Assembly (NCBI GenBank): GCA_028751875.1
Contig: CM054141.1
Location: 46,780,810 to 46,844,809, forward strand
Length of the DNA: 64,000 nt
From: Rapana venosa
Taxonomy: Eukaryota > Mollusca > Gastropoda > Neogastropoda > Muricidae
Direction: 5' to 3'
The notes under the pieces were generated by a model. It worked only from the letters and a program-made list of their open reading frames with translations, was not told the origin of the DNA and searched no databases. This document shows, piece by piece, positions 35,160 through 46,030 of this stretch. The first letter of the stretch is position 1. Each line of letters opens with the position of its first letter. The position numbers and the translations under genes were made by a program.

Positions 35160-35385
35160 TATCTTATTCTATTTTTATTTATTTTATTCTTTTATATCGA
35201 GGCTAATGGAATAAGCACTCATGTGTATTTTTACATCCAGTCCCCGTGTCTATGTGGTTTTGGAAATTCTGTCAACTGTTCCCACCAGCGGAACAGGATT
35301 TAAACGTGTGCGCAAGATGTTCTGCGTGCGTTCACACACGGGGCCTCTTTTTTGTAGAGTGTGCGCCCTTGTGCAGTGCAATGCA
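35160..35385 (-). repeat. SINE-A copy, body and tail
   Basis: The minus strand carries GTGTGCGAACGCACGC-like sequence, CGCACACGTTTAAATCC, and TTATTCCATTAGCCTCGATA. The head is lost into a CA microsatellite (35385-35500). It sits directly after the LINE tail at 35130. Confidence 0.88.
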
Positions 35386-35500
35386 CACAAAAACACAAAA
35401 AACACAATCACAAAACACACACCACACACACCACACACACACACAAAACACACCCCACACCACACACACACACACACAACATGCACAACACACATGAATG
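35385..35500. repeat. (CA)n microsatellite
   Basis: CA and CCA/ACA units of about 110 bp, next to the 5' side of the reverse SINE-A. The following 35501-35685 has no recognisable feature. Confidence 0.93.
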
Positions 35501-35689
35501 AAAGATGAAACAAAATAACACAATGTGAAAAAAAAAATTCAACTACCAACTTCCTCGTCATACACCGATGTCAAAATGCATAGCAACTACTGCCAAACAG
35601 TGTCAGAGCACAGACAGACACACCACCTCAGATAAAAACTTATTAACTATAGCAATATACAGTTACGGTAGATTTACTCATTATGATTC

Positions 35690-35990
35690 TGTACTCCAGT
35701 TACGGGACCGATAGTCAGTGGTCCGAGCATGCACTCGCTTTCCCAACTAAAGTTAAGCAGCATCGAGCGTGGTTACCACTTGGATGGGTGACCGTTTGCA
35801 CGCCTTGGCTTCAGTACAGTCCCCCAGTTCACCCAGCTGTAAATGGGTACCTGCCCTCTTTAGGGTCAGGGAAGGGAGAGGAAATGGGCGCCCCTCTCAA
35901 TATGCTGGTCATTAGAGAAATTAAGGTCTCTGATCCCTCACTTCCCCTACGACCACTAGGTTACGGAGACAGCTTTACCTTTTTTCTTAG
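35690..35990 (+). repeat. SINE-B full copy: tRNA-like start fused to 5S-like part
   Basis: The start GGGACCGATAGTCAGTGGTC resembles a tRNA A-box region. It is better preserved in the reverse copy at 47735, where it reads GGGATAGCTCAGTAGTCGG. At 35750-35794 the sequence AAGTTAAGCAGCATCGAGCG followed by TGGTTACCACTTGGATGGG and TGACCG is clearly similar to the internal region of eukaryotic 5S rRNA that holds the polymerase III promoter. A non-rRNA body and tail follow. It is not a 5S gene: only about 45 nt match. Confidence 0.88.
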
Positions 35991-35999
35991 CTACATCTA

Positions 36000-38610
36000 G
36001 TGTCATGGTTTCTGGAATTCTTTCCCATATCCTCATACCTTGGTGGCGGGGTGAATTATTTCACACATGGTTTAAAAACCCATCCAAGAAGATGCTGGAC
36101 ATGGAAAAGCCCTGGCGACAGAACCGTAATCAAATAGATTACATTCTGATTCAAAAACGCTTCCGTAACTCTTAAAATCTTGTAAGTCCATCCCAATCCC
36201 AGACTGTGGAAGTGACCCATGCCCCGGGTTACGGGACAATGCGACTAAATTGAAAAAGTTGTCAAAGGCAAAAAAAACCCCAAAAACTGCAAATGAACAT
36301 GCTACAACTGACGAGAAATCAAACAAAAAATCAAGATCAAAGTTGGGAAACAAATTCGATGGCCTAGATCAACTCACCACTACAGAGGAAAAATGGCAGA
36401 TGATGAAAGATAGCATCAGCGAGGCAGCAAAAGAATATATACCAGTCATAAATAGAAAGAAACATAAGAAGGGGATGGCTCCGAGATTTTAAACCTAATG
36501 GAAAACAGGGAAAGGCAAAAGTAGATGAAAAGAAGTATAAAGAACTTGACAAACTGGTTAAGAAAATATGTAATGAAGCCAAGGAAGAATGGATCAATAT
36601 GCGTGCAAGGAAATTGAAATGAATGCAAATTTTGATAGCAAACTTATGCATGAAAAAATAAAAGATGTGACAGGAAATAAATCATCTGCAAAAACAGGTT
36701 GTATAAGTCGAGAGATGGAGATATACTCATGGAAAAAGAAGATATTTTTAAACAGGTGGTCAGAATACATCGAAGAGTTATACCACGACGACAGAGGTCC
36801 ACCTCCTCATATCAGCACGAAGTGGCCACATAATCATGGAAGGACGAAGTGAGACATGCACTCAGCAAGATGAAAAGTGGTAAGGCCCCAGGACCTGTTG
36901 ATATCCATCTGAATTGATAACAGCCTGGATGAAGTGGGAATTAAGGCAGTCACGAAACTACTAAAAAATATATATGACACAGGAGAGATTCCGACAGATA
37001 TGAAGAAGTCCATTACATTGCGACCCCTAAGAAACGGGGTACAGCTGAATGTGCCCAAAACATCGTACAATCAGCCTGATGAGTCACCTCACCAAAGTTC
37101 TTTTACGAATACTCATGAAGAGAATGAGAAATTAAATACTCCAGAAATATCAGAAACGCATTTGGATTCATGGCAGACAAAAGGCACCAGAAATGCAATC
37201 TTCGCATTGAAAACTCTCATGGAAAGAATCCTTTCGAGGTCCAGAAAGACCTCTCCCTCTTCTTCATTGACTACTCAAAGCGTTCGACAAAGTACGACAC
37301 TCCGACTTGTTTGATATTCTGGCAGGGCTATACATCGACGGAAAGATCTTCGAGTCCTCAGAAACATTATATTGGGAACAGGAGGCAGCCATTAGAGTCG
37401 ACAATGACATCAGTCAATATAGACCAATCTGCAGGGGTGTGAGCAGGGCTGCGTGTTCTCGCTGATTTTTTTAAATGTATATAGTGAAATAATTCTACGA
37501 AATATTGAGAATCATGAGGAAAATTAGTGTAGGTGGCCACAACATCAACAACCTGAGATATGCAGATGACACAGTCCTTATCGCCGGCTCTGAAGAAAAC
37601 TGCAAAAGATTTTAACAACAGTAACAGAGGGAAAGCGAAAAGAAGGATTACAGCTCAATGCAAAGAAGACAGAATGCATGGTGATTCGAAAAAAGCTGTT
37701 ATACCACAATAAAACTTTAGCCTGAAAAGGGGAGAGAGAATCAAAACAAGTAAACACCTTTAAATACCTTGGTTGAAACTATCACCCCGGACGGCAAGTG
37801 TGGACACAGAAATAAAAAAGAGAATTCGGTCAATCTAAGGCAACTTTTAAAAAACATGAAATGCATTTTTTACCAACAGTAAGATAAGCCTCAAGACAAA
37901 GATCCATGTTTTGAGAGCCTAAGTTGGTCCATTCTTCTGTACGGATGTGATTGCTGGACCTAGCCAAGACACAAAACAGCGATTAGAAGCAGTGGAAAAA
38001 TGTGGTTCATCCGGAGAATCTATGAAAGTTCTCGTGGACAAAAAGAAAAACAAATGCAGAAGTAATGGGAAATGGCTGGGTACTAGAGATCCCTTTTTTC
38101 AACACCATCAGGAGAAGACAGCTCAAATTTTTCGGCCATATAATCAGGGCTGACGGACTAGAGAAACGTTTATGGAGTGGCAAAATTCGGGTGGAACAAG
38201 GCCCAGAGGAAGAAACGCCAAATTCACAGCGAAAAACCAAATCGCAACGAATAAGAGGCCCAACATGAGCTCATGGAGGACGAGAACAGGGAAGAATGGA
38301 GCCTGATCGTCGATTCTGCAGGACCAGCCGGACCACTTGAAGAAGAAGAAGAGATCCTCATACCAGCTCCTTCCCTGTTTAAGCCTCCATTTACTCAGCA
38401 TGTGGACTCGTCACCCCCGCGCCTGAAGTGAGGCTGATGTTCTTATCGGATTATGGGCAGTCTTCGGCTGAATCTGTGCCCGTCAAGCAACAGTAACATG
38501 CCCGGTGGAGTTGAGGGTTGACCCTAAATCAAGCTAACTGTCAGGATTCTGGTCCTGGGTCGGCAGTCCATGCAGTGCAACCCCCTTGAAACATAACTCT
38601 GCGGAGGGAA
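36000..38610 (+). mobile_element. Second RTE/BovB-like LINE, broken
   Basis: It starts inside the endonuclease domain: WFKNPSKKM then RNQIDYILIQKRFRNS (about 36070-36170), the conserved end of APE-type endonucleases. Next come a linker frame (36250-36492) and RWSEYIEELYHDD (36756). DEVRHALSKMKSGKAPGP is at 36845, HRTISLMSHLTKVLLRILM at about 37060, and KAFDKV-like sequence at about 37278. GVEQGCVFS follows at 37437, and the catalytic YADD at 37559-37570 within NLRYADDTVLIAGSEENC. A C-terminal KFFGHIIRADGLEKRLW is at 38127. At least a dozen frame breaks are present. It differs from the 33000 element in every block, so it is another lineage. The 3' limit is uncertain. Confidence 0.9.
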
Positions 38611-38611
38611 A

Positions 38612-38710
38612 GCATGAAATTTTTTACAAAAAACTGGTACCACAAGGACTGGATGTAGCAAAATAGCCCCCAGGCCTATTCCATTACCCTCGAAGTAAAG
38701 AATAAAAATA
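38612..38710 (+). repeat. SINE-A tail fragment
   Basis: It contains AAGGACTGGATGTAGCAAAA, CCTATTCCATTACCCTCGAA and an AATAAAAATAA end, followed at once by a CT microsatellite (38718-38792). Confidence 0.82.
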
Positions 38711-38796
38711 ATTTAAACTCCCCTCTTCCTCTCTCTCCTTCTCTCTCTTCTTCTCCTCTCCTCTTCTCTCTCCTCTCTCTCTCTCTCTCTTTTATG

Positions 38797-38955
38797 CAAA
38801 ACATCTTGCCCCACACGTTAAAACCTGTTCCGCTTTTGGAAGAGTAGGCCATTGTGTGCCGGTGGGAACGGATGAAAAAATTTACAAAACTGCTTACACC
38901 AGGGAATGGATGAAAAAGCAATGAGTGCTTTTTCCATTATCCTCGAAATAAAACT
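38797..38955 (+). repeat. SINE-A copy, body and tail
   Basis: It contains CACACGTTAAAACCTGTTCC, GGCCATTGTGTGCCGGTGGG and TTCCATTATCCTCGAAATAA. It is followed directly by (CT)n at 38956-39060. Position relative to the previous fragment suggests two adjacent insertions or a local duplication including the CT tract. Confidence 0.9.
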
Positions 38956-38994
38956 CCCCTTCTCTTCTCTCCCCCTTCTCTCTCTCTCTCTCCC

Positions 38995-39046
<52 letters not shown>

Positions 39047-39060
39047 TCTCTCTCTCTCTT

Positions 39061-39286
39061 TTTACCCTATCTATATATCTTCTGTCTGTCTGTCTATCTC
39101 TCTGTCATCTATTTATATATTTATTTATTTACTTATATATTTAATGTATTATAATAATAATAATAAAATGAATTTGTATAGGCTTATTTTGAGTGACAAT
39201 TCAAAGCGCTTACATGAATTTATTATCTATCTATCTATGTATCTATTATGATCTATCTATCTCTATCTCTCTATCTATCGTCGTAA

Positions 39287-39324
<38 letters not shown>

Positions 39325-39574
39325 CGCTCCTAGCTCTGATGATAGCGTTCTCCTAAAGCCCAATCCCTTTATTAAACCCGTGCATTCTTGTACACAGTCA
39401 CCCTTAACATTCATTTCATATCGAGGGTCTTCATTTTAGTTTATGGGTGATGTCCCGTGGCGATGTAATGGATAAAAATGCTAAAGCAGCATCCACCAGG
39501 TGGTTCAACGGTATAGCCTTTCCATCCAGGGAAAAAGGTTATAGGTATTGATTCTTGGCATTAAACAGATAAAG
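39061..39574. repeat. CTAT/CTGT patches and family C-like fragment
   Basis: (ATT/TAT)-rich sequence and short (CTAT)n and (CTGT)n arrays occupy 39065-39320. At 39425-39545 there is a fragment similar to 32725-32855. No gene is seen. Confidence 0.6.
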
Positions 39575-39994
39575 GAACACACACACACACACACACACCC
39601 CACAACCCCACACACACACTACACACACCACAACACAACAAAACCACACACACAACACTCTCTCTCTCTCTTCTCTCTCTCTCTGTTTTCTCTCTCTCTC
39701 TCACACACACCACACACACACACAACACACACACACACACAACACACACAACACAACACACAGCGCGCGGCGGGGACAATGAGTTTGTTGTGGGTTTATG
39801 CGGCGTACTGCATGCGTTTGTGTGTTGTATGTGTGTTTTTTGAGTGTTATGTGTGGTTTGTGTATTTGTGTGTGCGTGTGTGCCGCGCGCGCGTGTTCTC
39901 ATGCCACACTACACGACACATACAAAACACAACACACACCACAACACACACACAACACACACACACACACCCCACACCACACACACACACCCCT
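39575..39994. repeat. CA/CT/GT compound microsatellite
   Basis: (CA)n, (CT)n, (CA)n, then a GT block with GCGCGC at 39882, then (CA)n again. The GT and CA blocks are complementary and could fold back. Frames at 39548-40120 are artefacts of this. Confidence 0.9.
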
Positions 39995-40195
39995 GATAAG
40001 TATTTTGTTTTGATACAGCTTTTAATTCTGCTTTTTCTAAAAAATAAAATCCCTTATCAAGATTGCGTGTTTGGTTTCTGTTTCATGCAGTGTTGTGTCG
40101 GTTTTATAGATAAGATCTAAGCATAAACCACATCACCTGAACAACAACAAAATCAAAACACAAGACCAGAGTAACTCGTGTGGGTGTGTGTTCTT
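39995..40195 (+). repeat. ~200-bp unit of tandem duplication, copy 1
   Basis: It shares TTTTAATTCTGCTTTT, TTTCTGTTTCATGC, TTTTATAGATAAGA, TGAACAACAACAAAA and AACTC with 41033-41245, in the same order and about 1.04 kb apart. GT microsatellite follows each copy. Confidence 0.85.
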
Positions 40196-40227
40196 TATTT
40201 ACGTCTTTTCACATTACGTGATATTAG

Positions 40228-40992
40228 AAATTTGTGTGTGTGTGTGTGTGTGTGGTGTGTGTGTTTGTGTGTGTGTGTGGTGTTTTGTGTGTGTGTGTAT
40301 GTTTATGTTGTGTTTGTGTGTGTTTGTATGTTTGTGTGAGGGTGTGTGCACGTGTGTGTAGGGGATTTGGTGTGTATTATGTTGTGTGTATATTGAAGAG
40401 AGAAACATACATGGGTGTAGAGGTGTGTACATATTTGTGTAAAGATGGAGTGTGCGGGCGCAGTGTTTGTATGTGTTGTGTGTGTGTTGTGTGTTTGTGT
40501 TGTGTTTATGCCTGTGTGATTGTGTGTGTGTGTGTTTATCAAGGATGTGGTATTTGGGGGTATATGAATGTGTGTGTAAGTAATTTGTGCGTGTGTGTGT
40601 GTTGCGTGTGGTGTGTGCGCGTTTGTTGGATGTGTGAGGGAAAAGAGATTGTGAGCGTGTTGTGTTGTGGTGTCAGTCGTGTGTGTTGTGTTTGTGGTGT
40701 GTGGGGTGTTTGTGTGTGTATGTGTTTGTGTGTGAGTTTTGTGTGAGGTGTGAATGTGTGTGTGAGTGTGTTGTGTTCGTTCGTGTGTGTGGTTTTGTGT
40801 ATGTGTGCGCGCGTGTGTGTCGTGTGTTGTTTGGTGTGTGTGGTGCGTCTTTTGCCTGGTGTGTTGTTGTTAGGGTTTGGTGTGTGTTTTGTGTGTCGTT
40901 TCGTGTGTTATATGTGTGTGTACGTGCGGGGTATTTTGTGATGTTGTGTTTGGTTATAATTATATGTGGTGGTGTGTGTGTGCGGCGCGCTG
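40228..40992. repeat. Long GT-rich microsatellite
   Basis: About 760 bp of GT with scattered substitutions. It is continuously open in some plus frames as Cys/Val strings (40234-40746, 40662-41102), which are not proteins. Confidence 0.95.
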
Positions 40993-41032
40993 TTTCTGTG
41001 ACACACATACAAACACACACACACACACACAC

Positions 41033-41245
41033 ACTGATACGTATTTTGTTTAGTTTCAGTTTTAATTCTGCTTTTGCTAAAAAAACAAAACAACATCATT
41101 AAACAAGATTCGCTGTTCACATTTTCTGTTTCATGCCGATTGTGCTGTTTTTATAGATAAGACTATACCCTAACATCATTTACCTTGAACAACAACAACA
41201 AAACACATCAAAACACAAAAGAACCAGCGTAACTCTGTTGTGGTT
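41033..41245 (+). repeat. ~200-bp unit of tandem duplication, copy 2
   Basis: Second copy of the block at 39995-40195, roughly 80-85% alike by eye, again flanked by CA on the left and GT on the right. The period includes the microsatellite. Confidence 0.85.
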
Positions 41246-41870
41246 TTGTGTGTGGGGAAGAGAGGAGGAGAGGAGAAAAGAGGAGAGAGAGAGAGATAGT
41301 CGGTGTGTTGTAGGTAGTGTGTGAGTGTGTGTGTGTTTCTGTTTGTGTGATTGTGTGGTGTCAGTGTGTGTGTTGTTGTGATGTTGTGTGAGTGTGGTGA
41401 GTGTGTTGTTGTTTGTGTAAAAAGTCGTTGTGTTTGTGTTGTGTGTATGAGTGTGATGTTTTCCCGTGTGTATGTGTTTGTGTTGTTTTGTTTGTGTGTG
41501 TGTTTGTTTTTGTTTTTTGTGTGTGTATGTGTTTGGTGCTGTTTGTGTGTGCGTGTGCGTGTGTGGGGTGTTTTGCGTGTGTGTGTTTTTGTGTGTGCTG
41601 TGTGCGTGCGTGTGCACTGTATATTTCATATTGTATATGCGTGTGAATCTGTACACTTATGTATACGTGTCAATGTACGTTTGTAGGTTCGTGACTCCTG
41701 CGCACATTTTTTTGGCGTGTGTGTACGTGTGTATACGCATACGCGATTGTTTTGTGTGTGTGTGCTGCGGTGCGTGCGGTGGATGTGTGGTGTAATAGAT
41801 GAAGAAAGTGAGACAGAGAGAGAGGAGGAGAGGAGAGAGAGAGGAGAAGGAGAGAAGAGAGAGAGAAACT
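41246..41870. repeat. GT and AG microsatellite
   Basis: AG-rich sequence at 41258-41300, GT-rich at 41302-41620, and AG-rich at 41805-41870. No gene is present. Confidence 0.9.
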
Positions 41871-41994
41871 TCAGACAAAAGACAGATCACAGAGAGTGAA
41901 ATAAAAGATGAACAAACGTAAAAATTCCATAATCATGTCTCTTTACACGTTGGAACGAATTAAACGAAACACGATAGTTGCAATGGTTTTCTTT

Positions 41995-42065
41995 TTCATG
42001 GCGCCCTTGTGGAGTGGATAGGGCGACAAGCCTCTAATCCTGGCCTCAGTTTTCAATCCTTTTGG
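41995..42065 (+). repeat. Possible tRNA-like SINE head
   Basis: The order GGCGCCCTTGTGGAGTGGAT, GGGCGACAAGCCTC, then TTTTCAATCC suggests degenerate A- and B-box spacing. No known body follows and no cloverleaf could be drawn. Weak. Confidence 0.3.
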
Positions 42066-42169
42066 CGCCTTGTGGATTTTTGAGCTGGGACAATGGAGGC
42101 AGTGGGTGTGACTGCCCTGGTCAGTTTATTTACAGACTACACATTGTTTAGTGTTCGTGTTCTTTGTGC

Positions 42170-42300
42170 ACGCGCGCGCACACACACAAACACACCACAA
42201 AAGACAAACACACACAAGCGCGCGCACGCACGCACGAACGCACGCACAAACATACACACAGATACACACAGAGACAAACAAACACACATACACACCACAC
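42170..42300. repeat. CA/CG compound microsatellite
   Basis: CGCGCG, (CA)n, GCGCGC and (CACG)n units. The three overlapping frames are repeat translations. Confidence 0.92.
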
Positions 42301-43245
42301 TTTCAAAAGAACAAAACTATTTTTAATATCTTTTTCCCATGTTCGCGTTTTTTGTACTGTTGTAAAAATGCTGAATTTCTTGCGAAGAAAGGGGGAGAGA
42401 AGTGCATAGAGAAACGATTGTCGGATAGAGGATTCCGTGGCTTAGAGCCAGCAAGTGATAGCGGGTGCATATAGATCAAAGCCTGCAAATAGAGTGTAGC
42501 TGTTTTTCGCCGACGTTCCCCAGCTTAACACCTTTGGGGGATGTTCAGGTTATGCACTTTGTCTCAATCATTAAAATGGAATCTCTATGGACTGTAGACC
42601 CCACAGTAAAATTAAAAGGGTTTTTGTGTTTTAATTTTCAAATATTTCACCATTCAGGGGAGCCACATTCCCACTTCAGATGATTTTCACCCTTTAAATA
42701 TCACTGACTGTTGCGCTAAGAACATTTTTATATGCAAAGGCAAACCATTTGAAAATTCAATGCAAAACACATTTTAGTATAGTTTTAGAACAGAACTTAC
42801 ATCCCTTTTTTTTCCTCCACCTATCTGTGTCTGATCGACGGTTGGGGCCCCCCTGAAGGTTTGGTAACAGCTTCCTCCACTCAACCATCTGTTACTGTAG
42901 TGTGAAAGATGTCAAGATATTTGGCCCTAGCATTTTACTTGCAGACTCCTTAAAAAATCCGTTTTGCGATGTTTTCCCAAAGGACACCCTTTATAACTTC
43001 CTGAGAGAATCAGGCTTTTCCGTCTGGTATGAGTGAAGGTGACATAGTTTGGGCACTAAGAACAAGGTTGTTTTAATGAATCTGGTTTTGGCTTTTATCT
43101 AAATTTATTTGCGGTTTGGTGTGGTTTCTCCCACACAGTGTGACCATCTGGGTTTACCCTTATGGTTGTTTTAGGGCGTTGGTTTTATACCCGGTTTTAA
43201 TCTGTATATAGTTGCACAGTTTAATCTGAGACTTATATTCTACAA
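42301..43245. other. No gene seen
   Basis: Mixed-complexity sequence without recognisable coding or repeat similarity. Moderate homopolymer smearing is visible (for example around 42845 and 42960). Confidence 0.5.
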
Positions 43246-43249
43246 GGTG

Positions 43250-43650
43250 ACCCGCCCCGATATGGCCTCTGTGGGCGGCGAGCTTATCAAAGATGGATGG
43301 ACTGGGTCCATCTGGCGTTAAGTTTTTTAACAGTATGTCGTTCCACTCAGGCCCGTCCCCTCTTTTAAGTTTCTTCCATCTTTTTCTGTCTGCCCCTTCG
43401 TCTCCCTTTTGTACTTTCCTGTTTGGACAGTCATAGCCAGCCCCGATGTTCGTGTGATGTGCCTAAACCCCATCGCTTTGAGGGCTTTTCATTAAAGTCA
43501 GGAGCTCTTCATATGGCCTGATGGTGTTTTCAATTCCAGTGTTCACTTCATCGTTGGTTATGTGATCTCTGTACGAAATACCAGAAGTTTACAGGGAAAC
43601 ATCTTACCTCCGTGCTTGTATCCTTTTCTTCAGTATCTTTGCATGGTCCA
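43250..43650 (-). pseudogene. RTE-like LINE C-terminal fragment, reverse
   Basis: On the minus strand, 43590 downward reads ISYRDHITNDEVNTGIENTI then RPYEELLT. Further on, after frame changes, come a GRRRGRQKK-like segment, RWTQSI-like and PEWNDIL sequence. This corresponds to the region after the RT domain that reads SYRDRKTNDYVWQQIEALAG in the LINE at 33000-35135. Only the last few hundred bases of the element remain. Confidence 0.78.
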
Positions 43651-43664
43651 GTTTTTAAACGGCA

Positions 43665-43818
43665 TACGAAATTTTGGACAGATATAACAAGGGAGAGAAG
43701 GGCCCCGGGGTGTCGGTGGGAACCGATGGGCAATATTTACAAACTGTATACACACGGGGACTAGGTGTAAAAAAAAAAGTACCCCGAGTGCTTGTTCCAT
43801 TCTCTTCGAAAAAAGGAA
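43665..43818 (+). repeat. SINE-A copy, body and tail
   Basis: It carries CGGTGGGAACCGATGGGC, ACACACGGGGACTAGGTGT and TGTTCCATTCTCTTCGAAA. The 5' part is lost against the LINE fragment at 43650. Confidence 0.85.
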
Positions 43819-44395
43819 AATTGACATAAATCACTAACAAAGCTATCTCTTAATTGATTTCAAGCCAAACATGGCTCTTTGTGTTGGCGTGTCTCTTCAC
43901 CTAAAAGCCAGAGCTGACAAAGTCTGCTGCCCCCTATGGTGATATGAACTCCTTGCATCCCGCGGGGACTTACCCTAAGGTCTCCGTGGGTCTATAAAAC
44001 AGGATCTCCCCACAGCAGTAATGAGTTAATCTGCATGATGGATCTATGGGGGGAAAGTAGCTTTGTGGGAACCCGGTAAAAGCATTGTCACAGCGATAGT
44101 GTAGTGATTTTAGTGTGCCATATTCTTACTGAAGAGGCGCTTAGATCGTGTGGAAAACAAGACTGCTTTTAAAGGGGATGGTATGGAATATAGAATGGAG
44201 AGGCTGTTCTTGCGGACAGTTTTGATCTTCTGTTTCTCTAACGAGCTGTCATCGCATGGGGAACATCTCATATACGCTCCGTCTGATCAAAACCTACTAA
44301 GTGTTCCCGCATCACGTCAAGGCCACGAGTTTCGGCCGCAAATAATTATTGGTTTGAAAATGACCTGCCTTAGTTAAAGTGAAGTTGACCCTTCA
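43819..44395. other. No gene seen
   Basis: Ordinary complexity. The 75-codon frame 44150-44377 has no family features. Confidence 0.5.
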
Positions 44396-44725
44396 TTTGC
44401 CTGATCCCCTGACGCAATCTAAGATCCCGGGCTCGATTCCCGTTCAAGGGGTATTTTCCCCTGGAGTTAACATCAGTGTGACTCCACTCTCCCAAAAGTC
44501 CTTTTGATGTGACTATAAACCGAGGCCCCGGTGTGCGAACGCACGCAGAACATCTTGCGCACACGTTTTAAAACCTGTCCGGCTTTTTTCGTAAGGTAGG
44601 CTATTGTGTGCGGTGGGAACAGATGATAGAATTTACAAAACGCATACACACGGGGACTGGATATAGAAAAGCACTAAGTGTTTATTCCATTATCCTCGAT
44701 ATAAAAGAATGAAATAAATGAAAAT
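44396..44725 (+). repeat. SINE-A, nearly full length
   Basis: The head has a B-box-like GGGCTCGATTCCC at about 44429 but a worn A box. The body has CCCTGGAGTTAACATCAGTG, GTGCGAACGCACGCAGAACA and CACACGTTTTAAAACCTGTC. The tail has CACGGGGACTGGATATAGAA and CCATTATCCTCGATATAAAA. About 330 bp, which I take as full family length. Confidence 0.92.
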
Positions 44726-44904
44726 TTAAAAAAATCTTGAAAACCACGCTTGTACGTATAAGGCCAGATGCGGCGAGTTGTGCATGGGAGAGAACATTTA
44801 AAATGTTTACTCACAAAATCAATCCCCCCTCTTTTAATTGATCAAATACCATGTTGACTTAAACTGGTGGCTCTTTGTACCCTTAATATTCAAGATGAAC
44901 GCTT

Positions 44905-45175
44905 TATTTACTCTGTATGTATGTTGTATGTATGTATGTATTATGTATGTTATGTATGTATGTATGTATGTATGTATGTATGTATGTATGTATGTATGTT
45001 TTGTATGTATGTATGTATGTTTTGATGTATGCATGTATGTATGTATTGTAGAATAATGTATGATGTATTTGTATATATGTATGTATGATGTAGTATGAAT
45101 GATTTTATGTATGTATTTGTATGTATGTATTATTTTTGTATGTTGATGTATGTTTGTATGTGCGTGTGTTTCGTG
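44905..45175. repeat. (TATG)n microsatellite
   Basis: About 220 bp of TATG with TTG/ATG interruptions, then a GT-rich end. Frames on both strands are repeat translations. Confidence 0.95.
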
Positions 45176-45359
45176 TGTGGTGTGTGTGTGCTTTTCGTAT
45201 TTTTAACAATATGCTCATGGAGAAAAAAAGGGGTGGGAACATGGTTGCCTGTGTCTGTATATTTATCTTTGTGATTTATTGTTTATTGTTGTTGTTTTTA
45301 AGGATGCTTGGGTGTAAAAACCTACTAATTCTATACTTTTGAGGGTATAAGAGTTCGTA

Positions 45360-45490
45360 CGAGAGAGAGAGAGAAGAGCGAGAGAGGGGAGAAGGAAGTG
45401 AGAGAGAGAGATGAAAGAGAGAGACAGACAGAAAAGACAGACAGCAACAGACAGACAGACGAAAGAGACAGAGGAGAGATGACAGACAGG
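45360..45490. repeat. (AG)n/(ACAG)n microsatellite
   Basis: AGAG and GACAGACA units. The following 45491-45815 shows nothing recognisable. Confidence 0.9.
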
Positions 45491-45819
45491 GGCAGACAAG
45501 AGCTTTGATCGGAGTGATGTTGATCTGTAAATGCATTATTAAAGAAAAAAAAAACAACACAACAAACGTTTCACTCTGGAAAACCCCTTCCTTCATCCCA
45601 GCTCAATGTTTTTCTTTATTTCGGGGGGTTGCATTTCAAATCTATCTCAGCACCGTTTGACATGCATTGTGCGTTAATTATGCGTCTGCAAAGAAATGAC
45701 ATGCGGCAAATTGCTGGGAAAGCACCCACTCCCCCTCTGGAAACTGCATGATTTAATAGTGCCACAGCTGCCACATCAGGGAACCATTCGGATGGGAATC
45801 TCGCACGCACAGGGCCGGT

Positions 45820-46026
45820 AAAACCCCACACACACCACACACACACAACCCCCACACACACACACCACACACCACACACCACACGCGCAGGCGCACATAC
45901 TCACACAAGGAACCACACACATGCTCGTGCGCACATACCCCACACACACAAAAAAACACACGCGCGTGCGCAATACTCACACAGCATACACACCCCACCA
46001 CACACACACACACACACACACACAAA
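45820..46026. repeat. (CA)n-rich compound repeat
   Basis: CA and CCACA units with CGCG cores, ending directly at the head of the SINE-A at 46031. Confidence 0.93.
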
Positions 46027-46030
46027 CCAA

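Noticed and set aside
35750..35794. 5S rRNA gene
   Set aside because: Only about 45 internal nucleotides match; the flanks are SINE body, and the same unit recurs with the same non-rRNA sequence.
40234..41102. Cys/Val-rich frames of 146-170 codons resembling a small cysteine-rich protein
   Set aside because: They are translations of GT microsatellite; there is no cysteine spacing pattern beyond the repeat and no signal peptide.
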